DNA of 57,716 bases from Erysipelotrichaceae bacterium (GCA_017431405.1 JAFRLB010000042.1:1-57716), one strand, 5' to 3'. Positions 25,796 to 35,436 are shown, counted from the stretch's first letter. Translations and numbers: made by a program. The notes: generated from the letters alone by a model not told the origin.

Positions 25796-26986
25796 TCAAA
25801 GCTGAGTCAGTCTTTCCTGGGCTTCCTTAGCCATTCTGATGTCTTCTTCAGTAACCAGGGAATCAGTCTGATATCTGGCCTTGATGTATATTTCTCTTAA
25901 CTTTATCGCATCAGCGTTATTAACATAAAGTTCATTATTCAAGATGTCTTCAGAGGTGGTCTGCTTATCAACAGGAACACCTTTTCTATTGGCACTGAAC
26001 AGGAAGTCCCGGTAGATCTTTCTGATTTGTTGTCTGTTGGAGAGATCTTCTCTTACCTTCTTTTTCTTCTTACGCTTAACGGCCTCAGTGCCTGTGGCAT
26101 CTTCATATTCTTCATAATCATTGTTTCTGAAGAAGTTTCTTACTAACTTATATAAGAGATACAGTACCAGAACAATAATGGCAATGGCCAGTACTATCAA
26201 TATTATTCTCTGCAAGAGATTTACGAAATTGACATTGGTGTTATCTATATTATCAATGACATTTTCTTCAGGATTGAATATCTCATTGTATATTTCATCA
26301 GCGCTCTGAGGTTCATTGTTAATTACCTCATCAGGCTGTGCCTTAACCACTCTCCTGCCTAAGAATACTAATAAGGCTATTAATCCTCTTATTACCATGG
26401 CAATCGGTAAGGTTACTATTTCAAATATTCCCCTTGAATGAGAAATGATGACAAATAATAAGCCAAATACCGCCGCCGTAACAAACACTACACTGACTAT
26501 CTCAAAGCCATTGTACAAGGCAGCCTTGTGATCCGCCTTAACACCCATTCTCTTTCTTCTTAATACGATCGTACCAATCAGAAGATACAGTGAGCCAAAT
26601 AACAACGGTAACTTATTTTCCAAAGAAGAAGTAATACAGACAAATAAGGCCGCAAGTACCACTACTGCCGGTAAGCCAAAGTAGTAACGGTACTGCTGGT
26701 AGGAAATGTCATTATTACCGGTGATCATGGTTATGAAAAGATAGCCAACCAGTATTACCACAAAGAACAGCTGTCCTTCCCCAACCAAGAAAAGGCCAGG
26801 TAAAACCAACAATGCGGAAATGATCTTACCGACCGTATTGTTTAACCTGTCATTTATGAAAGCTGCCACACTTCCCATTACCAGTAATACTCCTAATAAC
26901 AACCATGCATTATCAAAGGCAGGCATAAAACTGATGAAGGTAAAGTACAGTAAAATGTCACAGACAGTCTTAAACAAACTAACCAT
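25796..26986 (-). CDS. Multi-pass membrane protein with DUF4129-like C-terminus
   Basis: The ATG at 26986 (MVSLFKTVCDILLYF) is the best start: AGGAGG lies eight bases before it, while an ATG two codons upstream is too close to that site. The 396-residue protein has six or seven membrane helices in its first half, an acidic extracytoplasmic loop, another helix (RIILIVLAIAIIVLVLYLLY), a Lys-rich stretch and a cytoplasmic C-terminus. The tail (QQIRKIYRDFLFSANRKGV, TSEDILNNE, REIYIKARYQ) resembles DUF4129. It follows the DUF58 gene with an 8-base overlap. In related operons this slot holds a transglutaminase-like membrane protein, but no transglutaminase core is visible here. Confidence 0.75.
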   Translation of the reverse strand: MVSLFKTVCDILLYFTFISFMPAFDNAWLLLGVLLVMGSVAAFINDRLNNTVGKIISALLVLPGLFLVGEGQLFFVVILVGYLFITMITGNNDISYQQYRYYFGLPAVVVLAALFVCITSSLENKLPLLFGSLYLLIGTIVLRRKRMGVKADHKAALYNGFEIVSVVFVTAAVFGLLFVIISHSRGIFEIVTLPIAMVIRGLIALLVFLGRRVVKAQPDEVINNEPQSADEIYNEIFNPEENVIDNIDNTNVNFVNLLQRIILIVLAIAIIVLVLYLLYKLVRNFFRNNDYEEYEDATGTEAVKRKKKKKVREDLSNRQQIRKIYRDFLFSANRKGVPVDKQTTSEDILNNELYVNNADAIKLREIYIKARYQTDSLVTEEDIRMAKEAQERLTQL

Positions 26987-27995
26987 TGTCATTTCCTCCT
27001 GCCTGTAATACACATATCTCCTGATCAGACGCTGCCTGTAATCTGTTTAAACAGCTCATCTCATTTTTTGAAGAACCGGAAGTTATGACAATGTAACTTC
27101 TGTTGTTCTTTCTTTTCTCAATGCATCTGTCGATCAGTTCATCAAATGAATAATAAGAAAACAGGTTTGATCTGCCCAATCGCTTCATGATGTAGTTCAG
27201 ATGATTTCGACCATAACCTTCATTACAGTTACCGACATCACCATTACAGATGAACTCATAAGGTATTCTCTTTTCCTCTAACTGCTCACATACCGTACGG
27301 CTGATGCGGAAACATTCTTCCAGCTTTTCCTTATCATTACCCTGCATGTTTAAGACAACTGCGACATTGGTATCAGTGGTATAGTCATTGTTCTTTACCA
27401 TCAGTTCATTTCGCTTGGCACTCTGATTCCAGGAAATGTTCTTCATTGGTTCTTTTCCCGTGTATTCTCTGAAGCCCACAGTTAAAACCGGATCTTCAAT
27501 GATGAACCTTCTGACTGAAATATCACCAATGTAGCCGCCTAAGGTCTTTATTATGTGTTCATTCTGACTTTTTTCAGGCATTATGACGATGTCTGCCTTC
27601 AGGTCCTCAGAAATAACCTTTGAATTAAAACCCAAGAAATCACCTGTTTCCAGGTAGTACTTTCCACTCTTATATACTCCTCTTTTCGGTAAGGTAAACC
27701 TGATGTCATTTTCAAACTTCTGTTCAGGCATCAGAAACAGTCTGTGTCTTTCTGCCTTGCCCTTACCATTAACGATTTCGGCACCCTCCGGTAAGTGAAT
27801 GATGTAATTGATGTATGCCACAGGAAAACGCCAGGCATTTAACAGCTTGTTACGGCAGGTTATTACTTCGCCCGGCTCAGCCAGTTTCATGTCAAATATA
27901 TATTCACAGAACAGATTCTGCAGTACGGTTGGTGCCAGTTTTACCTGAATGAAACCTATGACAATTGCCAACCCGACAAAAATCAGGGCAATCAT
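26979..27995 (-). CDS. DUF58-domain protein
   Basis: The 338-residue protein starts with a membrane helix (MIALIFVGLAIVIGFI), followed by a beta domain (GEVITCRNKLLNAWRFPV, ETGDFLGFNSK). The DUF58 block DPVLTVGFREYTGKEPMKNISWN fits the usual vWA-linked signature FREYxxGDxxRxIxW. DTNVAVVLNMQG is the position of the MIDAS-like strand. Its ATG overlaps the MoxR stop (ATGA). MoxR-DUF58 pairs act together in envelope or metal-cofactor assembly tasks that are poorly defined. Confidence 0.88.
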   Translation of the reverse strand: MIALIFVGLAIVIGFIQVKLAPTVLQNLFCEYIFDMKLAEPGEVITCRNKLLNAWRFPVAYINYIIHLPEGAEIVNGKGKAERHRLFLMPEQKFENDIRFTLPKRGVYKSGKYYLETGDFLGFNSKVISEDLKADIVIMPEKSQNEHIIKTLGGYIGDISVRRFIIEDPVLTVGFREYTGKEPMKNISWNQSAKRNELMVKNNDYTTDTNVAVVLNMQGNDKEKLEECFRISRTVCEQLEEKRIPYEFICNGDVGNCNEGYGRNHLNYIMKRLGRSNLFSYYSFDELIDRCIEKRKNNRSYIVITSGSSKNEMSCLNRLQAASDQEICVLQAGGNDNG

Positions 27996-28927
27996 AATGT
28001 TTCTAATGGTACCTTTACATCATTTAATATTCTTTCAATTATTCTGTCCGCATCAGCGTGGGAGCCAACAGTTACCAGAACTCTGTGCGGCAATACATAT
28101 ACCGCCTCTTTCTTGACATCTTCCGGTATTACATAGTTACGCCCACTCATGGCTGCGCTTATCTGACTTGCTTTATATAAAGCCAAAGAGCCTCTGGTAG
28201 AAACACCGGCAGCCAATGAAGGATTTTTTCTGGTGGCTTCTACAATGTCCATGATGTAATTTAAAATATCATCAGATACAGATACCTTTTCAACTTCTCT
28301 TAATGCTTCATTAAGGTCTTCATTACTTACGACACACTTGAGATCATTGATTATGACCTTGGAATCTTCTCTGCCCAATACACTCATTTCCTGATCTCTG
28401 TCCATGTAGCCCATTGAAAGCTTCATGAAGAAACGGTCAAGCTGGGCTTCCGGTAACGGGAATGTTCCATAGGATTCAATTGGATTCTGCGTTCCCATGA
28501 CAAAGAAAGGTTTCTCTAACTTATAGGTATTACCGTCAACACTTACCTGCTTTTCTTCCATGGCTTCTAATAGAGCGGATTGGGTACGTGGTGTAGCTCT
28601 GTTTATTTCATCTGCCAGTACAACATTGCTGAAAACAGGGCCCTTACGGAAAGTAAACTCTCCTTCCTTCTGATTATAGAAGTTAATGCCAGTCAGATCT
28701 GATGGCAATAAGTCAGGCGTAAACTGAATTCGTTTGAACTGACCGCCAATGGTCTGGGCAAACGCTCTTAGCAGCATTGTCTTACCAGTTCCCGGCAGAT
28801 CTTCCAACAGTACATGCCCCTTAGCCATGAAGCAGATGATGACCTGTCTGATGACTTCATCCTTTCCAACAATGACTTTATTAACATTATTGATTATTCT
28901 TTCAGCGTAATCTTTAACTGTAATCAT
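27992..28927 (-). CDS. MoxR-family AAA+ ATPase
   Basis: The start at 28927 (MITVKDYAERIINNVNKVIVG) follows GGAGG. The 311-residue protein has Walker A LPGTGKT (44-50), Walker B VVLADEINRATPRTQSALLEAM, GTQNPIESYGTFPLPEAQLDRF and sensor-2 GVSTRGSLALYKASQ, all standard for MoxR. It is a chaperone-like ATPase. It heads the three-gene operon with DUF58 and the DUF4129-like membrane protein, all linked by overlaps. Confidence 0.94.
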   Translation of the reverse strand: MITVKDYAERIINNVNKVIVGKDEVIRQVIICFMAKGHVLLEDLPGTGKTMLLRAFAQTIGGQFKRIQFTPDLLPSDLTGINFYNQKEGEFTFRKGPVFSNVVLADEINRATPRTQSALLEAMEEKQVSVDGNTYKLEKPFFVMGTQNPIESYGTFPLPEAQLDRFFMKLSMGYMDRDQEMSVLGREDSKVIINDLKCVVSNEDLNEALREVEKVSVSDDILNYIMDIVEATRKNPSLAAGVSTRGSLALYKASQISAAMSGRNYVIPEDVKKEAVYVLPHRVLVTVGSHADADRIIERILNDVKVPLETL

Positions 28928-28984
28928 AAAGACCTCCAAAAAATATACTACTATTATGCCTTTTTTTTCCCTTTTAGGCAAACT

Positions 28985-29006
28985 AAAAGGGAACCCTAGT
29001 TCCCTT
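28985..29006. terminator. Terminator after the DUF5412 gene
   Basis: The stem AAGGGAAC/GTTCCCTT with a four-base loop is followed on the minus strand by TTAGTTT. It separates the upstream three-gene run from the MoxR operon. Confidence 0.75.
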
Positions 29007-29011
29007 CTTTT

Positions 29012-29371
29012 CTATCGATTTCTTCTGAAATCATAATGGTCTTCATAGATGTTCAATGTCTTTCCGTTAATTATGACGGTATCATCATCCAACCATGATA
29101 CTTCAGGATCTTTATAAGGATAATCCCAGTAGATATTTCTTTCAAAACCGCTGTTATCTGCTTTAACAGTGCAGAGTAAGGCATAATCAGTTGTAGCACC
29201 ACCGTTATTCCTATACACATAAACTGATAAACTGCCGTTGTCCGATTCAATGATTTTCATTGTTTCCTGACCGCTGAAATGGCTGATATCAAAGAAAAAG
29301 TAATATATGAGGAAACAGATGACCGCAATAACTGTTAATCCAATTATGACTGCTCTTTTAATTCCCTTCAT
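29012..29371 (-). CDS. DUF5412-like small membrane-anchored protein
   Basis: I take the ATG at 29371 (MKGIKRAVIIGLTVIAVICF), nested in the end of the preceding gene with a 14-base overlap. This gives 119 residues. An N-terminal membrane helix (about 5-29) is followed by an extracytoplasmic beta domain with SDNGSLSVYVYRNNGGATTDYALLCTV patterns and WDYPYKDPEVSWLDDDTVIING, which fits DUF5412. The function is unknown. Confidence 0.7.
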   Translation of the reverse strand: MKGIKRAVIIGLTVIAVICFLIYYFFFDISHFSGQETMKIIESDNGSLSVYVYRNNGGATTDYALLCTVKADNSGFERNIYWDYPYKDPEVSWLDDDTVIINGKTLNIYEDHYDFRRNR

Positions 29372-30122
29372 ACTTATATGTTCCCTTAACATCAAAGATT
29401 GATACACCATCTCTGATATTCTCAGGTTTAAGGTTATTTTCAGCCTTGATGAAAATACTGCCCTTCAGGTAATAACCCTTTGGTATGATCGTATCCTTAC
29501 TGCCCGGTGAATAAGTAGTGGCAGGCGTAAAGGTCGGAATTGAACCTGTGATCTTCTTACCGTCAACGTATGCCGTATATCCTAGAAGAATGTCTTCAGG
29601 AGTGGCAGTCGCATTTGAAGTATCTATTTCAACATATGAACCGTCAACTTCGCCCAGATAGCTGTATGCCTTCTTACCAAAGGCAACATCAGCTGCCGTA
29701 GCCGTGGCATCTCTTGTATTAATATAACCGGCATCAATGTAGCCCTGTCTGATTGATTCAGTCAGGATGTTTCTGGTTAATAAGAATGTCAGACCTGCAC
29801 CTATTAATATGAACAGCACAGTAATCATAAAGGCGTTTAAGCCATAATGCGGTGTGATGTACTCATATTCCTCATCATCTTCCTCTTCCTCTTCAGAAAT
29901 GTTCTGATAGACAACAGGTCTGGTATCCTGAGAGGCAATGGTTGAGAATTCTCTTGTTTTTATAATGTTATCTTCTGCAGTATTCGTATTAACAGGTTCA
30001 TAAACAGCTGTTTCTTCAGGTTCATTAACCTTATAGCCTTCCTTAGCCAGCTCTTCATCAGAGATCTCATCAGTCATTTCCAGCTGCTTTAAATCCTTGT
30101 TCTTCTTAGAAAACAACTTCAT
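29358..30122 (-). CDS. Single-pass membrane protein with ATAEDI-GKTAYVDG-type repeats (paralog of the next gene)
   Basis: The 254-residue protein has an acidic cytoplasmic N-terminal half (about 1-95, EEEEEDDEEYEY near 76-87), one membrane helix (AFMITVLFILIGAGLTFLL), and an outside region with two repeat units. One begins TRDATATAADVAFGKKAY, the other TSNATATPEDILLGYTAY. It ends NIRDGVSIFDVKGTYKYEGN. The same repeat and ending occur in the neighbouring protein at 30125. Such repeats are common in phage tail and surface proteins. No enzymatic motif is seen. Confidence 0.7.
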   Translation of the reverse strand: MKLFSKKNKDLKQLEMTDEISDEELAKEGYKVNEPEETAVYEPVNTNTAEDNIIKTREFSTIASQDTRPVVYQNISEEEEEDDEEYEYITPHYGLNAFMITVLFILIGAGLTFLLTRNILTESIRQGYIDAGYINTRDATATAADVAFGKKAYSYLGEVDGSYVEIDTSNATATPEDILLGYTAYVDGKKITGSIPTFTPATTYSPGSKDTIIPKGYYLKGSIFIKAENNLKPENIRDGVSIFDVKGTYKYEGN

Positions 30123-30124
30123 GA

Positions 30125-30919
30125 TTACTGACCTCCTTCCTGCTGACCGCCTTCACCCGGATCAGGTGTCGGTGTTGGCTCTGGCTCCGGTTCAGGATTC
30201 TTTTCCCATAAAGCCGTAAATGTCAGATCTTCAGCCGAACCTGTTGGAATGTTACCGCCATTTGACCAGCCTAAGAATGTATAACCTTCTCTGACTGCTC
30301 TGCCGGTAATTGTTATAGGTGTTTCAGACTTACGGTAGCTTCTGATCAAGGTAACGGAAGTATCTTCACGTCCGCCGTCAAAATCATAGCTTATCGTATA
30401 CTTAGGCTCTTCAGCCTTATATGTACCGGTGACACCAAAAATACTGACACCGACCTTGATGTTGTCGTTTGTCAGATTACTGTCACCCTTAATGATAATG
30501 TCTCCTTCAATATAGGCATCACCTGAAATGTCGATTGATGTACCCTTGGTCTTGATTTCCTGACCAGGAATTACCTTCATTGTACCAACAACCAGTTCAC
30601 CATTGATGTAGGCAGTTTTGCCCTTGGTAATGTATTCACTCATGGCTGTGGCATCAGAAGTATCCAGTACATCCATGGTACCGGTAACCAGCTCACCGTC
30701 AATGAAAGCTGTCTTACCCTTGGTGATGTCTTCGGCAGATGCTGTAGCGTCAGAAGTCAGGACATAACCATCCTTCTTCAGATCTGCCAGTACCTTATTG
30801 TTAAGATACATGTGAGTGCCAACGTAGCCTAATGCGGCACCCAGTATTAATCCCCCTAAGCTTAACAAGATCATTCCCAGGGCCAGTTTATTAACCCCTT
30901 TACGATTGGACTGTGTCAT
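30125..30919 (-). CDS. Membrane-anchored surface protein with two short repeats and an InlB-type B-repeat
   Basis: The 264-residue protein has an N-terminal membrane helix (KLALGMILLSLGGLILGAAL). Two tandem repeats follow (TSDATASAEDITKGKTAFID and TSDATAMSEYITKGKTAYIN, each ending in a GELV-GTM block), then NIKVGVSIFGVTGTYK. Residues about 173-240 form a Listeria-Bacteroides-type B-repeat (YTISYDFDGG...REGYTFLGWS...LTFTALWEKN). The tail is Pro/Glu/Gly-rich with no LPxTG. It lies two bases before the paralog at 29358 and has its own strong promoter. Confidence 0.75.
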   Translation of the reverse strand: MTQSNRKGVNKLALGMILLSLGGLILGAALGYVGTHMYLNNKVLADLKKDGYVLTSDATASAEDITKGKTAFIDGELVTGTMDVLDTSDATAMSEYITKGKTAYINGELVVGTMKVIPGQEIKTKGTSIDISGDAYIEGDIIIKGDSNLTNDNIKVGVSIFGVTGTYKAEEPKYTISYDFDGGREDTSVTLIRSYRKSETPITITGRAVREGYTFLGWSNGGNIPTGSAEDLTFTALWEKNPEPEPEPTPTPDPGEGGQQEGGQ

Positions 30920-30948
30920 CCTGTTACCTCCTGTTATAGATTATTGAT

Positions 30949-30977
30949 ATTATATAACATTTACCATCAAATGTGAA
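30949..30977 (-). promoter_or_regulatory. Promoter of the surface-protein run
   Basis: On the minus strand TTCACA (5 of 6 bases), a 17-base spacer and TATAAT lie 30 bases before the start codon, with AGGAGG between. This is one of the best promoters in the window. Confidence 0.8.
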
Positions 30978-30999
30978 ACCAGGCCATTAGGCACTAAAA

Positions 31000-31019
31000 A
31001 AGGGTGGTTGCCCACCCTT
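31000..31019 (-). terminator. Terminator of the glycogen operon
   Basis: The stem AAGGGTGG/CCACCCTT with loop GCAA and a TTTTTT tail on the minus strand stands nine bases after the glgA stop. Confidence 0.92.
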
Positions 31020-31027
31020 ATACATAA

Positions 31028-32449
31028 CTAGATTCTTTCGTACAGTTCTGCGTACTTCTTAGCTGATAAGTCCCAGCTTACATCAGTTGTCATGGCATGC
31101 TTGATGAGTTTTCTCCAGGCTGCCTTGTTTTCATAATATACATGAATTGCGTAGGCAATGATGTACATCATTTCATCACCGCTGAAGTATCTGAATGAGA
31201 AGCCGTTACCTGTTTCTTCATACTGGTTATAAGGAATGACCGTATCCTTTAAGCCACCTGTTTCTCTTACCAGTGGAATTGTACCATATCTCATTGAGAT
31301 CAGCTGGCTGATTCCGCATGGTTCGAATAATGATGGCATTAAGAATAAGTCACAGCCGGCATATACTCTGTGTGACAGTTCTTCATTGTATCCGCAATAG
31401 AATACTGCACGGTGAGGATATGTTGACTCGATCTTCTTCAATTCATTTTCAATGTAACTGTCACCTGTACCTAAGATGACTAACTGTACATCCTGGTTCA
31501 TAATCTGACCCAGTTTTTCTAATAACAGTAACATTCCCTTCTGCCAGGTTAATCTTGAAACGATACCGATCAACATAACGTCGTCAGCTACTCTCAAGCC
31601 TAACTGATACTGTAATGAACGCTTGCAGGCTTTCTTGCCTCTGATGTCATGTTCAGTATAGTTCTTGTACAGAGCCTTATCTGTTTCCGGATTCCAGTTA
31701 ACAGTGTCTATGCCGTTAACGATACCGGTCAGTCTGTTACCCTTGTCGGCCAGAACTCTTTCCATTCTTTCACCGTATTCGCTGGTGACGATTTCTCTGG
31801 CATACTGTTCAGAAACTGTGGTTACTTCATCGGCGTAGATGATGCCAGCCTTCATGAAACTGATGCCGTTATCAAACTTGATGTCACCGTTATTGTAATA
31901 GTATTCTGACAGGTTGAAGCATCTTAAGATGTCCTTAGGGAAATTACCCTGGAATAACAGATTATGAATTGTATAAATGTGCTTATACTTCTTATATTCT
32001 GCATCCTGGTATTCCTGCTTGCAGATGATTGGGATCATGCCGGTCTGCCAGTCATTGGTATGAATGATCTCAGGCTTGAATGGAATGTGTGGTAACATGT
32101 CCAGAACAGCCTTACAGAAGAAGGCGAATCTTTCACCATCATCATGGAAGCTGTATAAACCGTCACGGTAGAAGTAGTCATCCTGTCTGATGAAGTAGTA
32201 GACAACGTCTCCTACCTTGTCAGTATAGATTGAGGCATCCTTATTGATAATGCCTGACTGAACATGGAAGTCTGCGACCTTTTCCATGTTTGGATGCTTA
32301 TCAATGATTACCTTGTACATTGGCAGTACAACTGCACATTCGTCACCTTGCTTACATAAAGCCTGCGGCAGTGAACCAATGACGTCAGCCAGGCCACCGC
32401 TCTTGCAGTAAGGTAAACCCTCTCCGGCAACAAATAATACTTTTTTCAT
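31028..32449 (-). CDS. glgA: Glycogen synthase GlgA
   Basis: The 473-residue GT5 enzyme begins MKKVLFVAGEGLPYCKSGGLADV. Lys16-Ser-Gly-Gly-Leu is the ADP-glucose-binding K-(S/T)-G-G-L. The C-terminal Rossmann half has GIVSRLTWQKG, LVILGTGD and PSLFEPCGISQLISMRYGTI with the catalytic Glu of EPCG. It extends alpha-1,4-glucan chains from ADP-glucose. It is last in the biosynthetic run, two bases after glgD. Confidence 0.97.
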   Translation of the reverse strand: MKKVLFVAGEGLPYCKSGGLADVIGSLPQALCKQGDECAVVLPMYKVIIDKHPNMEKVADFHVQSGIINKDASIYTDKVGDVVYYFIRQDDYFYRDGLYSFHDDGERFAFFCKAVLDMLPHIPFKPEIIHTNDWQTGMIPIICKQEYQDAEYKKYKHIYTIHNLLFQGNFPKDILRCFNLSEYYYNNGDIKFDNGISFMKAGIIYADEVTTVSEQYAREIVTSEYGERMERVLADKGNRLTGIVNGIDTVNWNPETDKALYKNYTEHDIRGKKACKRSLQYQLGLRVADDVMLIGIVSRLTWQKGMLLLLEKLGQIMNQDVQLVILGTGDSYIENELKKIESTYPHRAVFYCGYNEELSHRVYAGCDLFLMPSLFEPCGISQLISMRYGTIPLVRETGGLKDTVIPYNQYEETGNGFSFRYFSGDEMMYIIAYAIHVYYENKAAWRKLIKHAMTTDVSWDLSAKKYAELYERI

Positions 32450-32451
32450 AG

Positions 32452-33567
32452 TTATACCCTGTCTCTTCTCTTTACATAAGCCAGCTTGCCATCCTTACCG
32501 ATGATTTCCAGCTTACGTTCAACACTTGAGTGCTTATCAATAACCGCATTTTCAATGTGTGCCATTGGTGCAATATAACATTCAGGTAACAGTAATGTGT
32601 TCTTGATTACGGCACCCTTGCCTACGGTTACTCCACGGCCGCAAATGCAGTTTTCCAGGTCACCGTTAATGATACAGCCATTGGCAATCAGACAGTTCTT
32701 GGCATGAGCATTCTTTGAATAGAAGGCTGGCTGAGAATCGTTGGTCTTGGTATAGATTGGCCAGTCAGGGTCAAACAGTTCAGAAGCCTTTTCATAGTCA
32801 ATCATTTCCATGTTGGCATCATAGTATTCCTCTAATGAGTTAATGCATGCCAGATAGCCCTTGTGCTCATATCCACATACCTTTAAGCTGTCAACTACTG
32901 ATGTAATTACATCGATAAGGCTGTACAATGGGCTGATGACAGGAGCCTTTTCTACCAGATCAACGAACAGTTCTCTGTCAATTACGTATGTTTCTGTCAG
33001 GATATTAGCGCTCTTCTTATTACCCTTGTTTCTGCCGATTGCTGTTACAACACCGTTCTTGTCGAGGTCAATGGTCTTACAGCCAATGTACTTCTGATTA
33101 GCGTTATTAACTTCCTGGTAAACACAGGTAATGTCTGCACCGCTTTCTTCATGAGCTCTGATTACATCATTATAGTTAATGCGGTAAATCATGTAGCTTG
33201 GTGAAATGACAACGTACTTGGCATTGCTTTCCTGGAATTTTTCAATGTTTGAATGCATGACGTAAATGTCATGGAAATAAGCATCACTCATGGCGTTGTT
33301 ATCTGTATAAAGAATGTTCAGATAGCCGCTCTTTAAGTTAATGTTATAGTTACTGCCGTTTCCTAAATGTTCAATTAAGGAACGCGGTTTGTTCTTTACA
33401 AGTACTGACAGTTCGTCAATGCCTGAATTGACCATGTTGCTTAAGGTAAAGTCAATGATTCTGTAACGGCCTAAGAATGACATTGCAGGAATGCTTCTGA
33501 AATCGCTCATGCCCTTTACATTGACACTGCTATCTTCAAAATTTACGATACCAATTGCGTCTATCAT
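32452..33567 (-). CDS. glgD: Glucose-1-phosphate adenylyltransferase regulatory subunit GlgD
   Basis: The 371-residue protein aligns with GlgC in fold (GRYRIIDFTLSNMVNSGIDELSVL, left-handed beta-helix repeats at the end). It lacks the GGRGTRL pyrophosphorylase loop at its N-terminus, which reads IGIVNFEDSSVNVKG instead. That is the mark of GlgD, the subunit that tunes GlgC activity in Firmicutes. It starts one base after the glgC stop. Confidence 0.95.
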   Translation of the reverse strand: MIDAIGIVNFEDSSVNVKGMSDFRSIPAMSFLGRYRIIDFTLSNMVNSGIDELSVLVKNKPRSLIEHLGNGSNYNINLKSGYLNILYTDNNAMSDAYFHDIYVMHSNIEKFQESNAKYVVISPSYMIYRINYNDVIRAHEESGADITCVYQEVNNANQKYIGCKTIDLDKNGVVTAIGRNKGNKKSANILTETYVIDRELFVDLVEKAPVISPLYSLIDVITSVVDSLKVCGYEHKGYLACINSLEEYYDANMEMIDYEKASELFDPDWPIYTKTNDSQPAFYSKNAHAKNCLIANGCIINGDLENCICGRGVTVGKGAVIKNTLLLPECYIAPMAHIENAVIDKHSSVERKLEIIGKDGKLAYVKRRDRV

Positions 33568-33568
33568 A

Positions 33569-34693
33569 TTATTCCACCTGATCCTTCCTGGCTATTAATT
33601 CAATCTTTTCCTTGGTTCCGATATTGGCATTGGCTGGGATCTCCAGACCTTCTGCTACGATGCAGTTTCTGACAACTGCGCCTTCATCAACTGTTACGCC
33701 TGGCATCAGAACACTGTCAATTATCTTGGCACCCTTATGAATGCGGCAATCTCTGAACAGAACTGAATTTTCAATGGTTCCATTGATGACACAGCCCTGG
33801 TTAATGTAAGCTCTCTTGATTCTGGCTTTCTTACCAATGAACTGTGGTGTAGTTGGAATATCTTCTGTATAGATCTTCCAGTCATCATCAGCCATGTTCA
33901 GAACATCATTGTCATCTAACAGATCCATGTTAGCCTGCCATAATGAATCGATTGTTCCTACATCTTTCCAGTAACCGCTGAATCTGTAAGCACAGATCTT
34001 CTTGCCCTGCTCTAAGAATGAAGGAATGACGTTCTTACCGAAGTCATGGTCTGACTTGTCATTTTCAGCATCCGCAATCAGTGCTTTTCTCAAGGCCTTG
34101 TAGCTGAAGATGTAAATACCCATGCTGGCGAGATTGTTCTTTGGATGAGCTGGCTTTTCTTCAAACTCAATGATTTCATCCTTCTCGTTTGTATTCATGA
34201 TACCGAAACGCTTGGCTTCTTCCCAGCTGACTTCTAAGCCGGCAACAGTTACGTCAGCGTGCTGTGCCTTATGGAATGCCAGCATTTCTGCATAGTCCAT
34301 CTTGTAAATATGGTCGCCTGATAAGATCAGAACATATTCAGGATCATAGATGTCCATGAAGTCAATGTTCTGGTAAATGGCATCAGCTGTACCTCTGTAC
34401 TTACCGAAACCATCGTTCTTTTCTCTTGGTGGCAATACGAATACACCCTTGTTCTTACCGTTTAAACCCCAAATTGAACCCTGAGCTACATAGGCATTCA
34501 ATAGAATAGATTCATACTGTGTTAAAACACCAACGATGCCAATGTTACTGTTGGCACAGTTGCTTAATGGGAAGTCAATGATTCTGTATTTCCCACCGTA
34601 ATAAACAGCTGGCTTCGCTACCTTACTGGTCAGATCCAGTAATCTGGTACCACGACCTCCAGCCAAGATCATAGCTAACATCTCTGTTTTCAA
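33569..34693 (-). CDS. glgC: Glucose-1-phosphate adenylyltransferase catalytic subunit GlgC
   Basis: I place the start at TTG 34693 ([20 protein letters not shown]) because AGGAG lies eight bases before it. An in-frame GTG nine bases upstream overlaps that site. The 374-residue protein has the nucleotide loop [48 protein letters not shown] and [12 protein letters not shown]. It makes ADP-glucose from ATP and glucose-1-phosphate, the committed step in bacterial glycogen synthesis. A separate promoter (34745-34772) precedes it, so the synthesis genes can be expressed apart from the degradation genes. Confidence 0.95.
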   Translation of the reverse strand: MKTEMLAMILAGGRGTRLLDLTSKVAKPAVYYGGKYRIIDFPLSNCANSNIGIVGVLTQYESILLNAYVAQGSIWGLNGKNKGVFVLPPREKNDGFGKYRGTADAIYQNIDFMDIYDPEYVLILSGDHIYKMDYAEMLAFHKAQHADVTVAGLEVSWEEAKRFGIMNTNEKDEIIEFEEKPAHPKNNLASMGIYIFSYKALRKALIADAENDKSDHDFGKNVIPSFLEQGKKICAYRFSGYWKDVGTIDSLWQANMDLLDDNDVLNMADDDWKIYTEDIPTTPQFIGKKARIKRAYINQGCVINGTIENSVLFRDCRIHKGAKIIDSVLMPGVTVDEGAVVRNCIVAEGLEIPANANIGTKEKIELIARKDQVE

Positions 34694-34744
34694 GAAAACC
34701 ACTCCTCTCTAAGATGTTATTTTTCAGTTATTTCCCTTATTATC

Positions 34745-34772
34745 ATTATATCATCATTATAGTAATATGTAA
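34745..34772 (-). promoter_or_regulatory. Internal promoter for glgC-glgD-glgA
   Basis: On the minus strand TTACAT (34767-34772), a 16-base spacer and TATAAT (34745-34750) lie in the 83-base gap after ung. A second TATAAT-like element stands ten bases upstream. Confidence 0.55.
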
Positions 34773-34776
34773 GCCT

Positions 34777-35436
34777 TTACATTTTCCAATCTATAGGTTT
34801 TAAACCGTTTTTTACCAGGAACTCATTAGTCCGGGAAAAATGTCTGCAGCCGAAAAAACCGTTATAGGCACTGAGAGGTGAGGGATGGGCAGCCGTAAGT
34901 ACCAGATGCTTTGGATTATTAAGCAATGGCATCTTATTCATGGCATTACGTCCCCATAAAAGAAAGACAATTGGCTGGTCCTGACTGTTCAGTTTTCTGA
35001 TCACATTATCAGTAAACTGTTCCCAGCCATGATCCTTATGGGAATTTGCCTTACCTCTTTCTACGGTCATGACCGTATTCAGTAACAGCACACCCTGCTT
35101 AGCCCAGTTAACAAGATAGCCGCTGTTACTCATCTGAATTCCCAGATCATCATGGATTTCCCGATAGATGTTCTGCAATGACTTAGGCAATGGATTCCCC
35201 GGCTTAATGGCAAAGCACAGCCCGCACGCCTGATTCGGTTCATGATATGGATCCTGGCCTAATATTACGACTTTTACCTTATCAAGATCGGTATAATAAA
35301 AAGCTGCGAAGACTTCCTGCTTCGGCGGATATATTGTCTTTTCAGCGTATTCCTTTTTCAGAAACGCTGACAGCTTTTTAAAGTAATCCTGCCTGAATTC
35401 GTTCTGTAGAAAATCATCCCAGCTCTTGTTGATCAT
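34777..35436 (-). CDS. ung: Uracil-DNA glycosylase, family 1
   Basis: The 219-residue enzyme has the water-activating loop GQDPYHEP with Asp62, the NSHKDHGWEQFTD block, the LLWG strand and the minor-groove loop HPSPLSAYNGFF starting at His184. It removes uracil from DNA to start base-excision repair. It is embedded in the glycogen locus: its ATG shares a base with the pulA stop (TAATG), and glgC follows after a promoter. A functional link with glycogen is unlikely, and hitch-hiking on the transcript is the simpler reading. Confidence 0.97.
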   Translation of the reverse strand: MINKSWDDFLQNEFRQDYFKKLSAFLKKEYAEKTIYPPKQEVFAAFYYTDLDKVKVVILGQDPYHEPNQACGLCFAIKPGNPLPKSLQNIYREIHDDLGIQMSNSGYLVNWAKQGVLLLNTVMTVERGKANSHKDHGWEQFTDNVIRKLNSQDQPIVFLLWGRNAMNKMPLLNNPKHLVLTAAHPSPLSAYNGFFGCRHFSRTNEFLVKNGLKPIDWKM

